Below are positions 7,262-16,032 of a stretch of DNA of 64,000 nt, piece after piece; the stretch's first letter is position 1, and each line of letters begins with the position of its first letter. Made by a program: the position numbers and the translations under genes. The stretch spans positions 571,878-635,877 of the forward strand of contig DELZ01000004.1 in assembly GCA_002354635.1 (NCBI GenBank), given 5' to 3'. This stretch comes from Sphingomonadales bacterium UBA2683 (GTDB lineage: Bacteria; Pseudomonadota; Alphaproteobacteria; Sphingomonadales; Sphingomonadaceae). The notes below the pieces were generated by a model. That model was not told where the DNA came from, made no database searches, and worked only from the letters and a program-made list of their open reading frames with translations.

Positions 7262-8455
7262 CTAGGCACCCGGCAGGTGCAATATCTGCTTCGATACCAC
7301 ATTCAACATCACTTCGCTGGTGCCGCCCTCGATGCTGTTCGCCTTTGTTCGCAGCCAGCCGCGGGCTGTAAGGCCGCCATTACTCGCCTCGCTTTCCCAT
7401 TCCAGCACTTCGCTGCCGCCAGCCGACATGATCAACTCGTGGCGGCGCTTGTTGATTTCGGTACCGGCATATTTCATCATATTGGGCTGCGCCGGATGGC
7501 ACAGACCCGCCTTGAAAGTATCGCCGAAGCGCTCTGCCATGGCGCGGAAAGCAAGCACGTCGATGTCCATCTCTGCCATCTGCGCGCGCAGCATCGGATC
7601 GTCGAGACGGCCCATTTCATCGCGACCATATTGGTCGGCAAATTTGGCGCCGAGTGAAGTCGATCCTTCCGAGCCGCCGCCGGAAATCATGCTGCGCTCA
7701 TGGCCCAGCAGATATTTGGCAACGTCCCAGCCCTTGTTGACTTCATAGACGACGGAGGAAACGCCTTCGCCATATTCCTTGGGAACCTTCACATCATCGA
7801 AAAATGTTTCGCAGAAAGCCGACTGGCCGGAAATCAGAACGATCGGCTTGGTCGAGACGCCTTCGCTGGCCATGTCAAACAGCATGAAGGTGATGCCCTT
7901 GTGCTTTTCGTTCTTGTCGGTGCGGGTCAGGCAGAAAATCCAGTCGGCCTTGTCGGCGTAGCTGGTCCAGATTTTCTGGCCATTGACCAGGAAATGATCG
8001 CCCTGGTCGACCGCGCTGGTTTGCAGCGAGGCGAGATCGGAACCCGAGCCCGGCTCGGAATAGCCCTGGCACCAGCGAATCTCGCCGCGCGCGATCGGCG
8101 GCAGGAAATGCTTCTTCTGTTCCTCGGTTCCGAAATGCAGCAGCGCGGGGCCAAGCATCCAGATGCCAAAGCTCGACAGCGGCGAGCGGCATTTGAGCCG
8201 CGCCATTTCCTGACCGAGAATTTTCGCTTCGGCGCGCGACAGTCCGCCGCCGCCATATTCCTTTGGCCAGTCCGGAACGGTCCAGCCCTTCGCCGCCATG
8301 ATGTCGAGCCATTCCTTCTGGCCTGGCTTGAAGGTCGCGTTGCGGCCACCCCAGCAAGCGTCGCTTTCGTCCACCATCGGCTGCCGCATCTCCGGTGGAC
8401 AATTAGCCTCCAGCCAGGCGGCCGTCTCGCTGCGGAACGTTTCAAGATCGGACAT
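7262..8455 (-). CDS. Acyl-CoA dehydrogenase, second of an adjacent pair
   Basis: 397 residues, acyl-CoA dehydrogenase fold. The FAD/substrate region GYSEPGSGSDLASLQT is near residue 127 and the C-terminal flavin region EGGTSEVMLNVVSKQIL is near 378. GTG at 8458 and ATG at 8455 are adjacent; ATG 8455 (MSDLETF) has the better spacing to AAGGA (eight bases). It is the first gene of the minus-strand operon 8455 to 5239. A perfect 18-bp palindrome (8469-8486) sits 14 bases upstream of the start and overlaps the promoter or ribosome-site region, so the operon is probably controlled by a dimeric repressor encoded elsewhere. Confidence 0.88.
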   Translation of the reverse strand: MSDLETFRSETAAWLEANCPPEMRQPMVDESDACWGGRNATFKPGQKEWLDIMAAKGWTVPDWPKEYGGGGLSRAEAKILGQEMARLKCRSPLSSFGIWMLGPALLHFGTEEQKKHFLPPIARGEIRWCQGYSEPGSGSDLASLQTSAVDQGDHFLVNGQKIWTSYADKADWIFCLTRTDKNEKHKGITFMLFDMASEGVSTKPIVLISGQSAFCETFFDDVKVPKEYGEGVSSVVYEVNKGWDVAKYLLGHERSMISGGGSEGSTSLGAKFADQYGRDEMGRLDDPMLRAQMAEMDIDVLAFRAMAERFGDTFKAGLCHPAQPNMMKYAGTEINKRRHELIMSAGGSEVLEWESEASNGGLTARGWLRTKANSIEGGTSEVMLNVVSKQILHLPGA

Positions 8456-8468
8456 CACGAATTTCCTT

Positions 8469-8486
8469 TTAATTGATCAATTAAAG
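8469..8486. promoter_or_regulatory. 18-bp perfect palindrome, likely operator of the ACAD operon
   Basis: TTTAATTGATCAATTAAA is identical on both strands. It lies in the 232-base space between the minus-strand acyl-CoA dehydrogenase and the plus-strand SDR (8688), next to the former. Smaller dyads occur in the same space at 8527-8541 (TTGGT/ACCAA) and 8562-8573 (GTAAAATTTTAC). TetR-type and GntR-type regulators of acyl-CoA catabolism bind such sites; the regulator is not in this window. Confidence 0.6.
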
Positions 8487-8687
8487 TTGGACTATCATAT
8501 TTTCGTCAATCGATTCAATGATTCCCTTGGTCTGAAACCAAAAATAATCGGAGAATCTGGCGTAAAATTTTACCACGACCGACCGATCATATGAATTCCG
8601 TAACGGAAACAAGATTGGCTAGCACAAGTGATTGACGCCCAAAAGCATCACCGCTTTAATGCTGAAAACAAAAGGGAGCGCAAGAGG

Positions 8688-9524
8688 ATGCGATTTAAAG
8701 GCAAAACCGCGGTGATAACCGGCGGTTCATCGGGTATCGGACGCGCCAGCGTCGAGCTTTTTCTGCACGAAGGCGCCACCGTGGTCATGGGCGATATCGA
8801 TGAAACGGAAGGCACCGCGATGATGGCGGCGCTGGGCGAAAGCTTTCTGTTCAAGAAATCTGATGTAACCCGGGAAGCCGACGTCAAGGCGCTGATGGAC
8901 TATGCGGCGGAACAGACCGGTGGCATCGATATCGTGTTCAACAATGCCGGAGCGGGCGGCCCTCGTGCACCGATTGACGAAATCAGCGGCGACGACTGGG
9001 ATTTTGCCATGGCGCTGCTGCTGAAATCCGTAGCCATGGGTATCCGCCACGCCGCGCCGCATCTGAAAAAACGCGGCGGAGGAGCAATCGTCAACACCGC
9101 CTCCATCTGTGCTTTTCAGGCAGGCTATGGCCCGATCGCCTATTCTACCGCCAAGGCCGGCGTGCTGCATCTGACCAAGGTCGCGGCAGCTGAGCTTGCC
9201 CAATATAAGATCCGCGTGAACGCGATTTGCCCGGGCTTCATCCAGACCAATATTTTCGCAGCAACAGTCGGGGCCAACAAGGAAGAGACCCAGGAGATAA
9301 ACACGTTCCTTGGTCAGGCCGCTGCCGCTGTGCAGCCGGTTGCCCGCCCTGGCGTGCCCAATGATATTGCCGAAGCGGCGGCCTATCTCGCCTCGGATGC
9401 GGCCGGCTTTGTCACCGGCACCCATTTGCTGGTCGATGGCGGCTTGCTCGTCGGCATCCGGGGCAGCTGGGATCCCGAAACACCCGGCATGCTCGATGCG
9501 ATTCTGCCGGAGCATCTGCGTTGA
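8688..9524 (+). CDS. SDR oxidoreductase
   Basis: 278 residues. Cofactor motif TGGSSGIGR at 12-20, NNAGAGG near 89, catalytic Ser in NTASICAFQ and YSTAKAG (Tyr and Lys both present), PVDGG-like LLVDGGLLVG near the end. ATG 8688 follows GGGAGCGCAAGAGG; an in-frame ATG at 8628 lacks a site and would add a charged tail. Its stop codon overlaps the TTG start of the transporter by four bases (TTGA), so the two are translationally coupled. Reaction likely oxidation of a hydroxyacyl or alcohol; substrate unknown. Confidence 0.87.
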   Translation: MRFKGKTAVITGGSSGIGRASVELFLHEGATVVMGDIDETEGTAMMAALGESFLFKKSDVTREADVKALMDYAAEQTGGIDIVFNNAGAGGPRAPIDEISGDDWDFAMALLLKSVAMGIRHAAPHLKKRGGGAIVNTASICAFQAGYGPIAYSTAKAGVLHLTKVAAAELAQYKIRVNAICPGFIQTNIFAATVGANKEETQEINTFLGQAAAAVQPVARPGVPNDIAEAAAYLASDAAGFVTGTHLLVDGGLLVGIRGSWDPETPGMLDAILPEHLR

Positions 9525-10942
9525 GCGCGACTTCGGACAAGCTGCCGCTTAAATCGAAGCTTTTCTATGGTTCCGGGTCGATCGGTTACGGGATCAAGGA
9601 TAACGGCTTCGCCACTTTCCTGCTTTTCTATTATGAGCAGGTCATCGGGCTTGGCGCCGGTCTGGTCGGGCTGGCAATTGCGCTGGCCCTGATCGCCGAT
9701 GCCTTTATCGACCCGGCGGTCGGCCAGTTCAGCGACCGCACCCGGACGCCGATCGGCAGACGCCATCCATGGCTATACGGAGCAGCAATCCCTATCATTG
9801 TCGCTTGGCTGCTGCTGTGGCACCCCCCGGAACTGGGACAAACCGGACTGTTCTTCTATCTTTTCGGAACCGCATTGCTCGTCCGCATGGCATTTTCAGC
9901 CTATGAAGTGCCGGCGCTCGCGCTGCTGCCGGAATTGAGCAGCGATTATCATGATCGCACGGCAATCATGCGCTACCGCTTCCTGTTCGGCTGGGGCGGC
10001 GGCCTGTTTATCATGTTCCTCGCTTATGCAATTTTCTTTGTTCCTTCAGAGGAATATCCGATCGGATTGCTTAACCGCGACGGCTATGAAGGCTATGCGA
10101 TTTTTGGTGCCTGCGTGATGTTTGCCGCCGTTCTGATCTCCGCACTGGGTACGCACAAGCGCGTTGTCGCCACCTATCGAAAAGCCAAATCCTTTCCAAA
10201 AGCCGCAGAATCGCTTTCGGAGATTTTCGTAACATTCAGATATCGGCCTTTCATGCTGTTGATGCTGGCCGGCGTTTTTGCATTCACCAATCAGTGGCTG
10301 GTATTCGCGCTGTCGCCTTATCTTTTCACCCATGTCTGGGAATTCAGACAGCCCGATTTTACGGCTTATTCGATAATGTTGTTCGGCGCAGCGACAATGG
10401 CATTTGTCATGGTGACACCGATCTCGATCAAGCTCGGCAAGGCGCGGGCTGCATCCATCCTCACTCTAGTGGCCCTCACGGTCGGCACCGCACCTTATTG
10501 GCTCCGCATTGCCAATATCTTTCCGGCGCCCGGCGAGGACCTGATGATACCGGTGCTCTTCGCAATGCTGCTGGTCGCGACCGCAAGCAGCATCGCCGCA
10601 ATGATCCTGACGATGTCGATGATCGCCGATGTTACCGACCAATATGAGCATGATACAGGCAAGCGCTCCGAAGGCCTGTTCTCGTCGGGTATGTTCTTCA
10701 TGCAAAAAGTGGTGAACGGCCTTGGTATTTTGCTGGCCAGTCAGATTATCGCTTTTGTCGGTTTGCCCAGAGGCGCCGAGCCGGGCACGGTGAATGGCAA
10801 TATCGTTGATAGTCTCGCCTTCATCTATTTGATGATCGCGACGATTTTGGCGCTGATCGGGGCTTGGGCCTATACAAAATTTCCCCTGGGAGAGGATGAT
10901 CATCGCAAACGGATGGCGGCGCGCGCGGATACTCAAGAATAA
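9521..10942 (+). CDS. MFS transporter, GPH (MelB-like) cation symporter family
   Basis: 473 residues with about twelve membrane segments. The family signature after TM2 is seen as DAFIDPAVGQFSDRTRTPIG followed by RRHPWLY, and the late cytoplasmic loop ADVTDQYEHDTGKRSEGLFSS is also typical of the glycoside-pentoside-hexuronide:cation symporters. In sphingomonads, members of this family often sit in catabolic clusters without sugar genes, so the cargo here may be a lipid- or acid-type substrate of the surrounding dehydrogenases. It begins with TTG at 9521 inside the stop of the upstream SDR, a coupled start. Confidence 0.87.
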   Translation: MSATSDKLPLKSKLFYGSGSIGYGIKDNGFATFLLFYYEQVIGLGAGLVGLAIALALIADAFIDPAVGQFSDRTRTPIGRRHPWLYGAAIPIIVAWLLLWHPPELGQTGLFFYLFGTALLVRMAFSAYEVPALALLPELSSDYHDRTAIMRYRFLFGWGGGLFIMFLAYAIFFVPSEEYPIGLLNRDGYEGYAIFGACVMFAAVLISALGTHKRVVATYRKAKSFPKAAESLSEIFVTFRYRPFMLLMLAGVFAFTNQWLVFALSPYLFTHVWEFRQPDFTAYSIMLFGAATMAFVMVTPISIKLGKARAASILTLVALTVGTAPYWLRIANIFPAPGEDLMIPVLFAMLLVATASSIAAMILTMSMIADVTDQYEHDTGKRSEGLFSSGMFFMQKVVNGLGILLASQIIAFVGLPRGAEPGTVNGNIVDSLAFIYLMIATILALIGAWAYTKFPLGEDDHRKRMAARADTQE

Positions 10943-11029
10943 TATGACCGGACTAGTGGTTTCAGGGTAGAAAGCCTCCGGCACGTCTGATAAGTTAATC
11001 GCATAGTTAAAAAAGAAAAGGATCAGGGC

Positions 11030-12331
11030 ATGGATTTCGATCTCACCGAAAAGCAGGAATATTGGCGCAATCGGGTACGCGAGCATATCGAGAATCACCT
11101 TCGCCCCCGCATGGCAGATTTCCATGAGGAAGAATCCACCGGCGAACGGTGGAAGGTCCTGCAGGTTGTCGAGGAAGAGAAGAAGAAGGCCAAGGAAGCG
11201 GGCATCTGGAACCTGTTCATGCCGCCGTCAAACCCGAACCTGCCGCATGTCGATGACGCCTTTGAATTCGAAGGCCCCGGCCTGACCAATCTCGAATATG
11301 CGCTGTGCGCGGAAGAAATGGGCCGTGTCAGCTTTTCCTCGGAGGCATTCAACTGCTCGGCACCCGATACCGGCAATATGGAAGTGTTCCACCGCTACGG
11401 CACGCTGGAGCAGAAGGAGCAATATCTGCGTCCGCTGATGAATGGCGAAATCCGCTCCGCCTTCCTGATGACCGAACCGGCTGTGGCTTCGTCCGATGCG
11501 ACCAACATCGAGACCGCGATCGTCCGAGATGGCGATGAATATGTCATCAATGGTCGCAAATGGTGGTCCTCCGGTCTCGGTGACCCGCGCTGCAAGATTG
11601 CGATCGTGATGGGCAAGACCAGTTTCGAGGGCAGCCGCTACACGCAGCAGTCCCAAATTCTCATGCCAACCGACGCGCCCGGCGTGAATGTCATCCGTCA
11701 CCTGCCGGTCTTTGGCTATGACGATGCGCCGCATGGGCATATGGAAGTCGAAATGAAGGACGTACGCGTTCCCGCTTCGAACATCATTCTCGGCGAAGGA
11801 CGCGGCTTTGAAATCGCCCAAGGGCGTCTCGGACCCGGTCGCATCCACCACTGCATGCGGACCATCGGCGTCGCCGAGGAAGCACTCGAGAAAATGGTCA
11901 AGCGACTGCAGTCGCGGATCGCGTTCGGCAAGCGCATTTCCGAGCACAGCGTCTGGGACGAACGGGTCGCCCGCGCCCGGATCGATATCGATATGAGCCG
12001 CCTGCTTTGCCTGAAAGCTGCTGACATGATGGACAAGGTCGGCAATAAATATGCCAAGGCCGAAATCGCGATGATCAAGGTTCAGGCTCCGAACATGGCG
12101 TTGAAGATTATCGATGACGCGATCCAGGCCCATGGCGGCGGCGGCGTCAGCAACGACTTCGGTCTCGCCAGCGCTTATGCGCATCAACGGACCCTGCGGC
12201 TTGCCGATGGTCCGGACGAAGTCCACAATCGCACGATCGCCAAGATGGAATATGGCAAATATGCCGAAACCGCTGATGGCAGCAAGATGAAGGAAGAATT
12301 TTCTTCAGGCGATCTCGCCGTCACACGCTAG
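11030..12331 (+). CDS. ACAD11-like acyl-CoA dehydrogenase (LvaC type)
   Basis: 433 residues. The sequence follows the ACAD10/ACAD11 branch of acyl-CoA dehydrogenases: FNCSAPDTGNMEV near 107, AFLMTEPAVASSDATNIE near 145, GRKWWSSGLGDPRCKI near 177 and AHGGGGVSNDFGLA near 363. Animal ACAD10/11 proteins and bacterial LvaC act on 4-phospho-acyl-CoA made from 4-hydroxyacids, releasing phosphate and giving an enoyl-CoA. The matching kinase domain is a separate gene two positions downstream (13443). It starts a plus-strand operon: ADH follows after 9 bases, then kinase and SDR. Confidence 0.88.
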   Translation: MDFDLTEKQEYWRNRVREHIENHLRPRMADFHEEESTGERWKVLQVVEEEKKKAKEAGIWNLFMPPSNPNLPHVDDAFEFEGPGLTNLEYALCAEEMGRVSFSSEAFNCSAPDTGNMEVFHRYGTLEQKEQYLRPLMNGEIRSAFLMTEPAVASSDATNIETAIVRDGDEYVINGRKWWSSGLGDPRCKIAIVMGKTSFEGSRYTQQSQILMPTDAPGVNVIRHLPVFGYDDAPHGHMEVEMKDVRVPASNIILGEGRGFEIAQGRLGPGRIHHCMRTIGVAEEALEKMVKRLQSRIAFGKRISEHSVWDERVARARIDIDMSRLLCLKAADMMDKVGNKYAKAEIAMIKVQAPNMALKIIDDAIQAHGGGGVSNDFGLASAYAHQRTLRLADGPDEVHNRTIAKMEYGKYAETADGSKMKEEFSSGDLAVTR

Positions 12332-12340
12332 GAGCAGATA

Positions 12341-13426
12341 ATGAAGGCAGCAGTACTGGTCGAAGCGGGCAAACCGCTCGTCATTGAGGATGTCCTGATA
12401 TCCAAGCCGGGACCGCATGAAGTGCTGATCCGGACGGCGGCCTGTGGACTGTGCCATTCGGACTTGCACTTTATCGACGGCACCTATCCACATCCCCTGC
12501 CCGCAATTCCCGGGCACGAGGCCGCGGGTATTGTCGAGGCGATCGGAAGCGAAGTCCGCACGGTCGCGGTCGGTGACGCCGTTGTCTCCTGTCTGTCAGC
12601 TTATTGCGGGCATTGCGAATTTTGCGTGTCGGGACGGATGTCGCTGTGCCTGGGCGCAGACACAAGGCGCGGACCGGACGAAGCGCCGCGTATCACCCGG
12701 CCCGACGGTTCAACCGTTGGCCAGATGCTCAATCTCTCGGCTTTCGCCGAACAGATGCTGATTCATGAACATGCCTGTGTACGGATTGACCCGGACATGC
12801 CGCTGGATCGCGCCGCCGTGATCGGTTGCGCGGTGACCACCGGCGCCGGCACGATCTTCAACGCCTGCAAGCTGACACCCGGCGAAACTGTAGCCGTGGT
12901 CGGTTGCGGTGGTGTCGGCCTTGCGACAATCAATGCTGCCAAGATTGCTGGTGCCGGACGAATCATCGCAGCGGACCCGATCAAGGAAAAGCGTGATCTG
13001 GCGATCAAGCTTGGCGCGACCGATGTCATCGACGCGTCGGCGGACGACGCAGCTGCCCAGATCATCGAGCTCACCAAGGGCGGCGTCGACCATGCGGTCG
13101 AAGCGGTGGGACGTCCGGCTTCGGGCGATCTCGCGGTCGGTTCGCTGAAGCGCGGAGGTACAGCCACAATTCTTGGCATGATGCCGCTTGACCACAAGGT
13201 CGGTCTCAGCGCGATGGATTTGCTCTCCGGCAAGAAGCTTCAAGGCGTACTGATGGGCGCCAACCGGTTCCCGGTTGATATCCCGCGTCTGGTCGATTTT
13301 TACCTGCGCGGACTGCTCGATTTGGATAGTATAGTCGCCGAAACAATTCCGCTTGAACAGATCAACGACGGTTTTGAGAAAATGAAAAAAGGTGATGCGG
13401 CCCGGTCCGTGATTGTTTTCAGCTAA
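12341..13426 (+). CDS. Zinc-dependent alcohol dehydrogenase (MDR family)
   Basis: 361 residues. The GroES-like catalytic domain has CGLCHSDLHF (catalytic Zn Cys) and GHEAAG, and the structural-zinc lobe has four Cys in YCGHCEFCVSGRMSLC. The Rossmann domain motif GCGGVGLATI is near 188. The reaction is NAD(P)-linked oxidation of an alcohol or reduction of an aldehyde or ketone. SD GGAG lies ten bases before the ATG. It sits between the ACAD11-like dehydrogenase and the kinase with spacings of 9 and 16 bases, so it belongs to the same transcript and probably interconverts a hydroxy- and oxo-acid or an alcohol feeding the pathway. Confidence 0.88.
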   Translation: MKAAVLVEAGKPLVIEDVLISKPGPHEVLIRTAACGLCHSDLHFIDGTYPHPLPAIPGHEAAGIVEAIGSEVRTVAVGDAVVSCLSAYCGHCEFCVSGRMSLCLGADTRRGPDEAPRITRPDGSTVGQMLNLSAFAEQMLIHEHACVRIDPDMPLDRAAVIGCAVTTGAGTIFNACKLTPGETVAVVGCGGVGLATINAAKIAGAGRIIAADPIKEKRDLAIKLGATDVIDASADDAAAQIIELTKGGVDHAVEAVGRPASGDLAVGSLKRGGTATILGMMPLDHKVGLSAMDLLSGKKLQGVLMGANRFPVDIPRLVDFYLRGLLDLDSIVAETIPLEQINDGFEKMKKGDAARSVIVFS

Positions 13427-13442
13427 AGGAAGAGGGACTTCC

Positions 13443-14504
13443 ATGAATCCACAGGAAGATATGACCGGCACGATGGACGTGCCGGAGAAGGATAAACTCG
13501 ACGAAGCGGCCCTGCAGAAATGGATGGAGGCCAATGTCGAGGATTTTTCCGGACCGATAAGCCTGAGCAAGTTCAAGGGCGGCCAGTCCAATCCGACCTA
13601 TAAGATCGATACCCCGACAACCTCATACGTGCTGCGCAAGAAACCGTTCGGCAAATTGCTACCTTCGGCCCATGCGGTTGACCGCGAGTTCCGGGTGATG
13701 GCCGGACTCTATCCTGCTGGCTTTCCTGTCGCCAAGCCTTATGGCCTCTGTGACGACGACAGCGTGATCGGCACAATGTTCTATATCATGGGGATGGCCG
13801 ACGGCCGTACCTTGTGGGACGGTACATTGCCGGACAGCAATCCGGCGGAACGCAAGGCGATCTATCACGAGATGATCGATACGCTGGCCCTGCTGCACAG
13901 CTATGACCCGGCCGAACTGGGGCTGGAAAAGCACGGCAAGCCCGGCAATTATTGCGAACGGCAGATTTCCCGCTGGACACAGCAATATCGCCTGTCCGAG
14001 CTCCAGGAAATTCCGGAAATGGACAAGCTGATAGATTGGCTTACCAAGACCATCCCGGAACAGAAAAGCTTTGGTATCGTCCACGGTGACTACCGACTGG
14101 ATAATATGATTTTTGCGCATGACGAACCGAAGGTCATCGCGGTACTCGACTGGGAGCTTTCGACCCTTGGCGATCCGATTGCCGATTTTGCCTATTGGCT
14201 GATGGCCTATGAAATGGAGCCGGAAGGGCGCAGCGGCTTGAAGGATGTTGACCTCAAAGCGCTGGGCATTCCTTCGCGCGAGGAAGCCATTGCCCGCTAT
14301 TGCGAGAAATCGGGCATGGCGGAGCTCCCCCCGATGGACTGGTATCTGGCCTATAATCTTTTCCGGATTGCTGCTATTCTGCAGGGCATTCAGAAGCGGG
14401 TCGCCGATGGCACCGCCAACAGCGCAGCCGCAGCCGAAATGTCGGACCGGGTGACGCCATTGGCACAGGCCGGTTGGGAAGCCGCCCAACGCGCAGGAGC
14501 TTAA
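13443..14504 (+). CDS. APH-family phosphotransferase (LvaA / ACAD11 kinase-domain type)
   Basis: 353 residues. The kinase motifs are clear: VLRKKPFGKLLPSAHAVDRE (ATP-binding Lys region), catalytic loop VHGDYRLDNMIF and metal site AVLDWELSTLGDPIADFAYW. This wording is characteristic of the phosphotransferase half of ACAD10/ACAD11 and of LvaA, which phosphorylates 4-hydroxyacyl-CoA, rather than of aminoglycoside resistance enzymes. ATG 13443 follows GGAAGAGGG; an upstream in-frame ATG at 13413 overlaps the ADH gene and has a poor site. The stop is followed after one base by the next SDR start. Confidence 0.87.
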   Translation: MNPQEDMTGTMDVPEKDKLDEAALQKWMEANVEDFSGPISLSKFKGGQSNPTYKIDTPTTSYVLRKKPFGKLLPSAHAVDREFRVMAGLYPAGFPVAKPYGLCDDDSVIGTMFYIMGMADGRTLWDGTLPDSNPAERKAIYHEMIDTLALLHSYDPAELGLEKHGKPGNYCERQISRWTQQYRLSELQEIPEMDKLIDWLTKTIPEQKSFGIVHGDYRLDNMIFAHDEPKVIAVLDWELSTLGDPIADFAYWLMAYEMEPEGRSGLKDVDLKALGIPSREEAIARYCEKSGMAELPPMDWYLAYNLFRIAAILQGIQKRVADGTANSAAAAEMSDRVTPLAQAGWEAAQRAGA

Positions 14505-14505
14505 T

Positions 14506-15297
14506 ATGGATCTCAACGGCAAAGTCGCGATCATCACCGGCGCAGGCAGCGGCATCGGCCGCGCGGCGGCCCTGCTCTTTGCTGAGCATGGTGCCAAGGT
14601 CATTGCCAGCGATGTCACCGATGCGGTCGACGACACGGCCAAGGGCTCCGAAGGCAATATCATCGCGATCAAGGCCGATGCCGGCTCGGAAGGCGATGTC
14701 GAAATGTTGGTCGACGCCGCAGAACAACGATTTGGTGACCTGCATGTCTTCTTTGCCAATGCCGGGATCGGCGGCGGCTTTGAAGGCATTTTCGACAGCA
14801 GCGTTGCCGAGTGGCAGGAAGTGTTGCGAGTCAATCTGATCGGGCCGTTTCTTGCCTGCAAATATGCCGGCAAGGCGATTGCAGAAAGCAAACATGGCGG
14901 CTCGATTATCTGCACCGCCAGCGTTGCCGGTATCCGATCCGGCGCTGGCGGACCGGCCTATTCCGCATCCAAGGCCGGCGTGATCAATCTCGTGAAGGTG
15001 GCATCCCAGCAATTTGCGACATCCAATGTCCGCTGCAATGCCATTTGTCCCGGCATAACCGAAACCGGCATGACGCAATTCATATATGACAAGGCGCGTG
15101 AAAAGGGCAAGGAAGACCGGCTCGGTTATCTCAATCCGCTGCGTCGCGGTGCTTCTCCCATGGAGATGGCGGAAGTGGCGCTGTTTCTGGCGTCTGACCG
15201 CTCATCCTATGTCAATGGCCAGGCGATTGCCGTCGACGGGGGACTGAGCGCATCGCACCCGGTCACCCGTCAGGAATACGGTCGGACTGCGGTCTAG
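14506..15297 (+). CDS. SDR oxidoreductase (LvaD-like position)
   Basis: 263 residues. TGAGSGIG at 12-19, catalytic Ser in CTASVAGIRSG, YSASKAG pair and AVDGGLSASH near the end. It immediately follows the kinase gene, as the SDR lvaD lies in levulinate operons, and would oxidise or reduce a 3- or 4-hydroxyacyl intermediate. Its TAG (15295-15297) overlaps the stop of the convergent minus-strand gene in the four bases CTAG, so there is no intergenic space and no room for a separate terminator between the two genes. Confidence 0.87.
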   Translation: MDLNGKVAIITGAGSGIGRAAALLFAEHGAKVIASDVTDAVDDTAKGSEGNIIAIKADAGSEGDVEMLVDAAEQRFGDLHVFFANAGIGGGFEGIFDSSVAEWQEVLRVNLIGPFLACKYAGKAIAESKHGGSIICTASVAGIRSGAGGPAYSASKAGVINLVKVASQQFATSNVRCNAICPGITETGMTQFIYDKAREKGKEDRLGYLNPLRRGASPMEMAEVALFLASDRSSYVNGQAIAVDGGLSASHPVTRQEYGRTAV

Positions 15298-15911
15298 TTC
15301 ACGAAAGCGAGATCGTCGTTATCGAGTTGCACGAAATCGACGCGGCCATTGCTGGCCCCGCAAAGAAATGTACGCCGGTCGCTGTTCGCCAGTTCGCCTT
15401 CGACCCGCCAGCCTTCGCCATCGCGAATAACGGAATCGATCACTGAGACACGTGCATCGCGTCCGGCCTGTTGCTCGGCCGCATCGGAACAGGCATTGAT
15501 CGCCGCTTGCATGTCACCCGATCCGCGATCATTTCTGCTATCGTCGCGCCGATTGTCATAGCGCGGATTCTCGCTGCGATAATCGCGATCCTCATAACGC
15601 CGGTCTCGGTCTTTTTTTGATGCCGCGCTGGCAATGGCCGCGATGCCGCCGATCACGAGGATACCGGCCAAGACGTCGCCTCCGCTGATGCCATCACGAT
15701 GGCGCCGATGGCCGCGATATCCACGATAGTCACGATAGTCACGCCAACCGTTGACCTTTTCCCGCTCGGCGGACCAGCCCAACGCAGTCACATCGACCGG
15801 CGTGGCAATCATGGCACCGCTGTTGATCGGCGACGCCATGGCTGGCGAAAGTCCGCTCAGAGCCAACGCGGCGGATGCCGCTACAGCAGTAAATCTGGTC
15901 ATCTTGGTCAT
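15294..15911 (-). CDS. Secreted protein with glycine-zipper segment and Arg/Asp/Tyr-rich linker
   Basis: 205 residues from ATG 15911 (MTKMTRF; AGGGG upstream). A signal peptide ends near SPAMA. A hydrophobic Gly-rich segment (SGGDVLAGILVIGGIAAIAS) is followed by a charged stretch with repeated Arg-Asp-Tyr, then a small C-terminal domain with two Cys (INACSDAAEQQ and TFLCGASNG). The same architecture, in the same order, is found in the next minus-strand gene (16033-16560), so the two are tandem paralogs. Probably periplasmic or outer-membrane associated; function unknown. Confidence 0.82.
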   Translation of the reverse strand: MTKMTRFTAVAASAALALSGLSPAMASPINSGAMIATPVDVTALGWSAEREKVNGWRDYRDYRGYRGHRRHRDGISGGDVLAGILVIGGIAAIASAASKKDRDRRYEDRDYRSENPRYDNRRDDSRNDRGSGDMQAAINACSDAAEQQAGRDARVSVIDSVIRDGEGWRVEGELANSDRRTFLCGASNGRVDFVQLDNDDLAFVN

Positions 15912-15961
15912 TTGAGATACCCCTATGAAGCGCAACTTCTATCGTTCCAAAGCTGCAATAT

Positions 15962-16002
15962 CACAAAATATAATTGGTCCAGCCTGTCGCCAGGCTGAAC
16001 CA
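15962..16002 (-). terminator. Hairpin with T-rich tail between the two paralogous secreted proteins
   Basis: Arms 15975-15986 and 15991-16002 pair over 12 positions with one wobble and a four-base loop. The minus strand continues ATTATATTTTG, a weak T-tail. It lies 31 bases after the stop of the 16033-16560 gene and before the 15294-15911 gene, so it probably partly separates their expression. Confidence 0.5.
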
Positions 16003-16032
16003 TATTGACTTGATTAACTCCGCTCATCGCTA

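Noticed and set aside
13443..14504. Aminoglycoside phosphotransferase (antibiotic resistance) reading of the APH gene
   Set aside because: Motif wording matches the ACAD10/11 kinase branch and the gene lies in an acyl-CoA operon.
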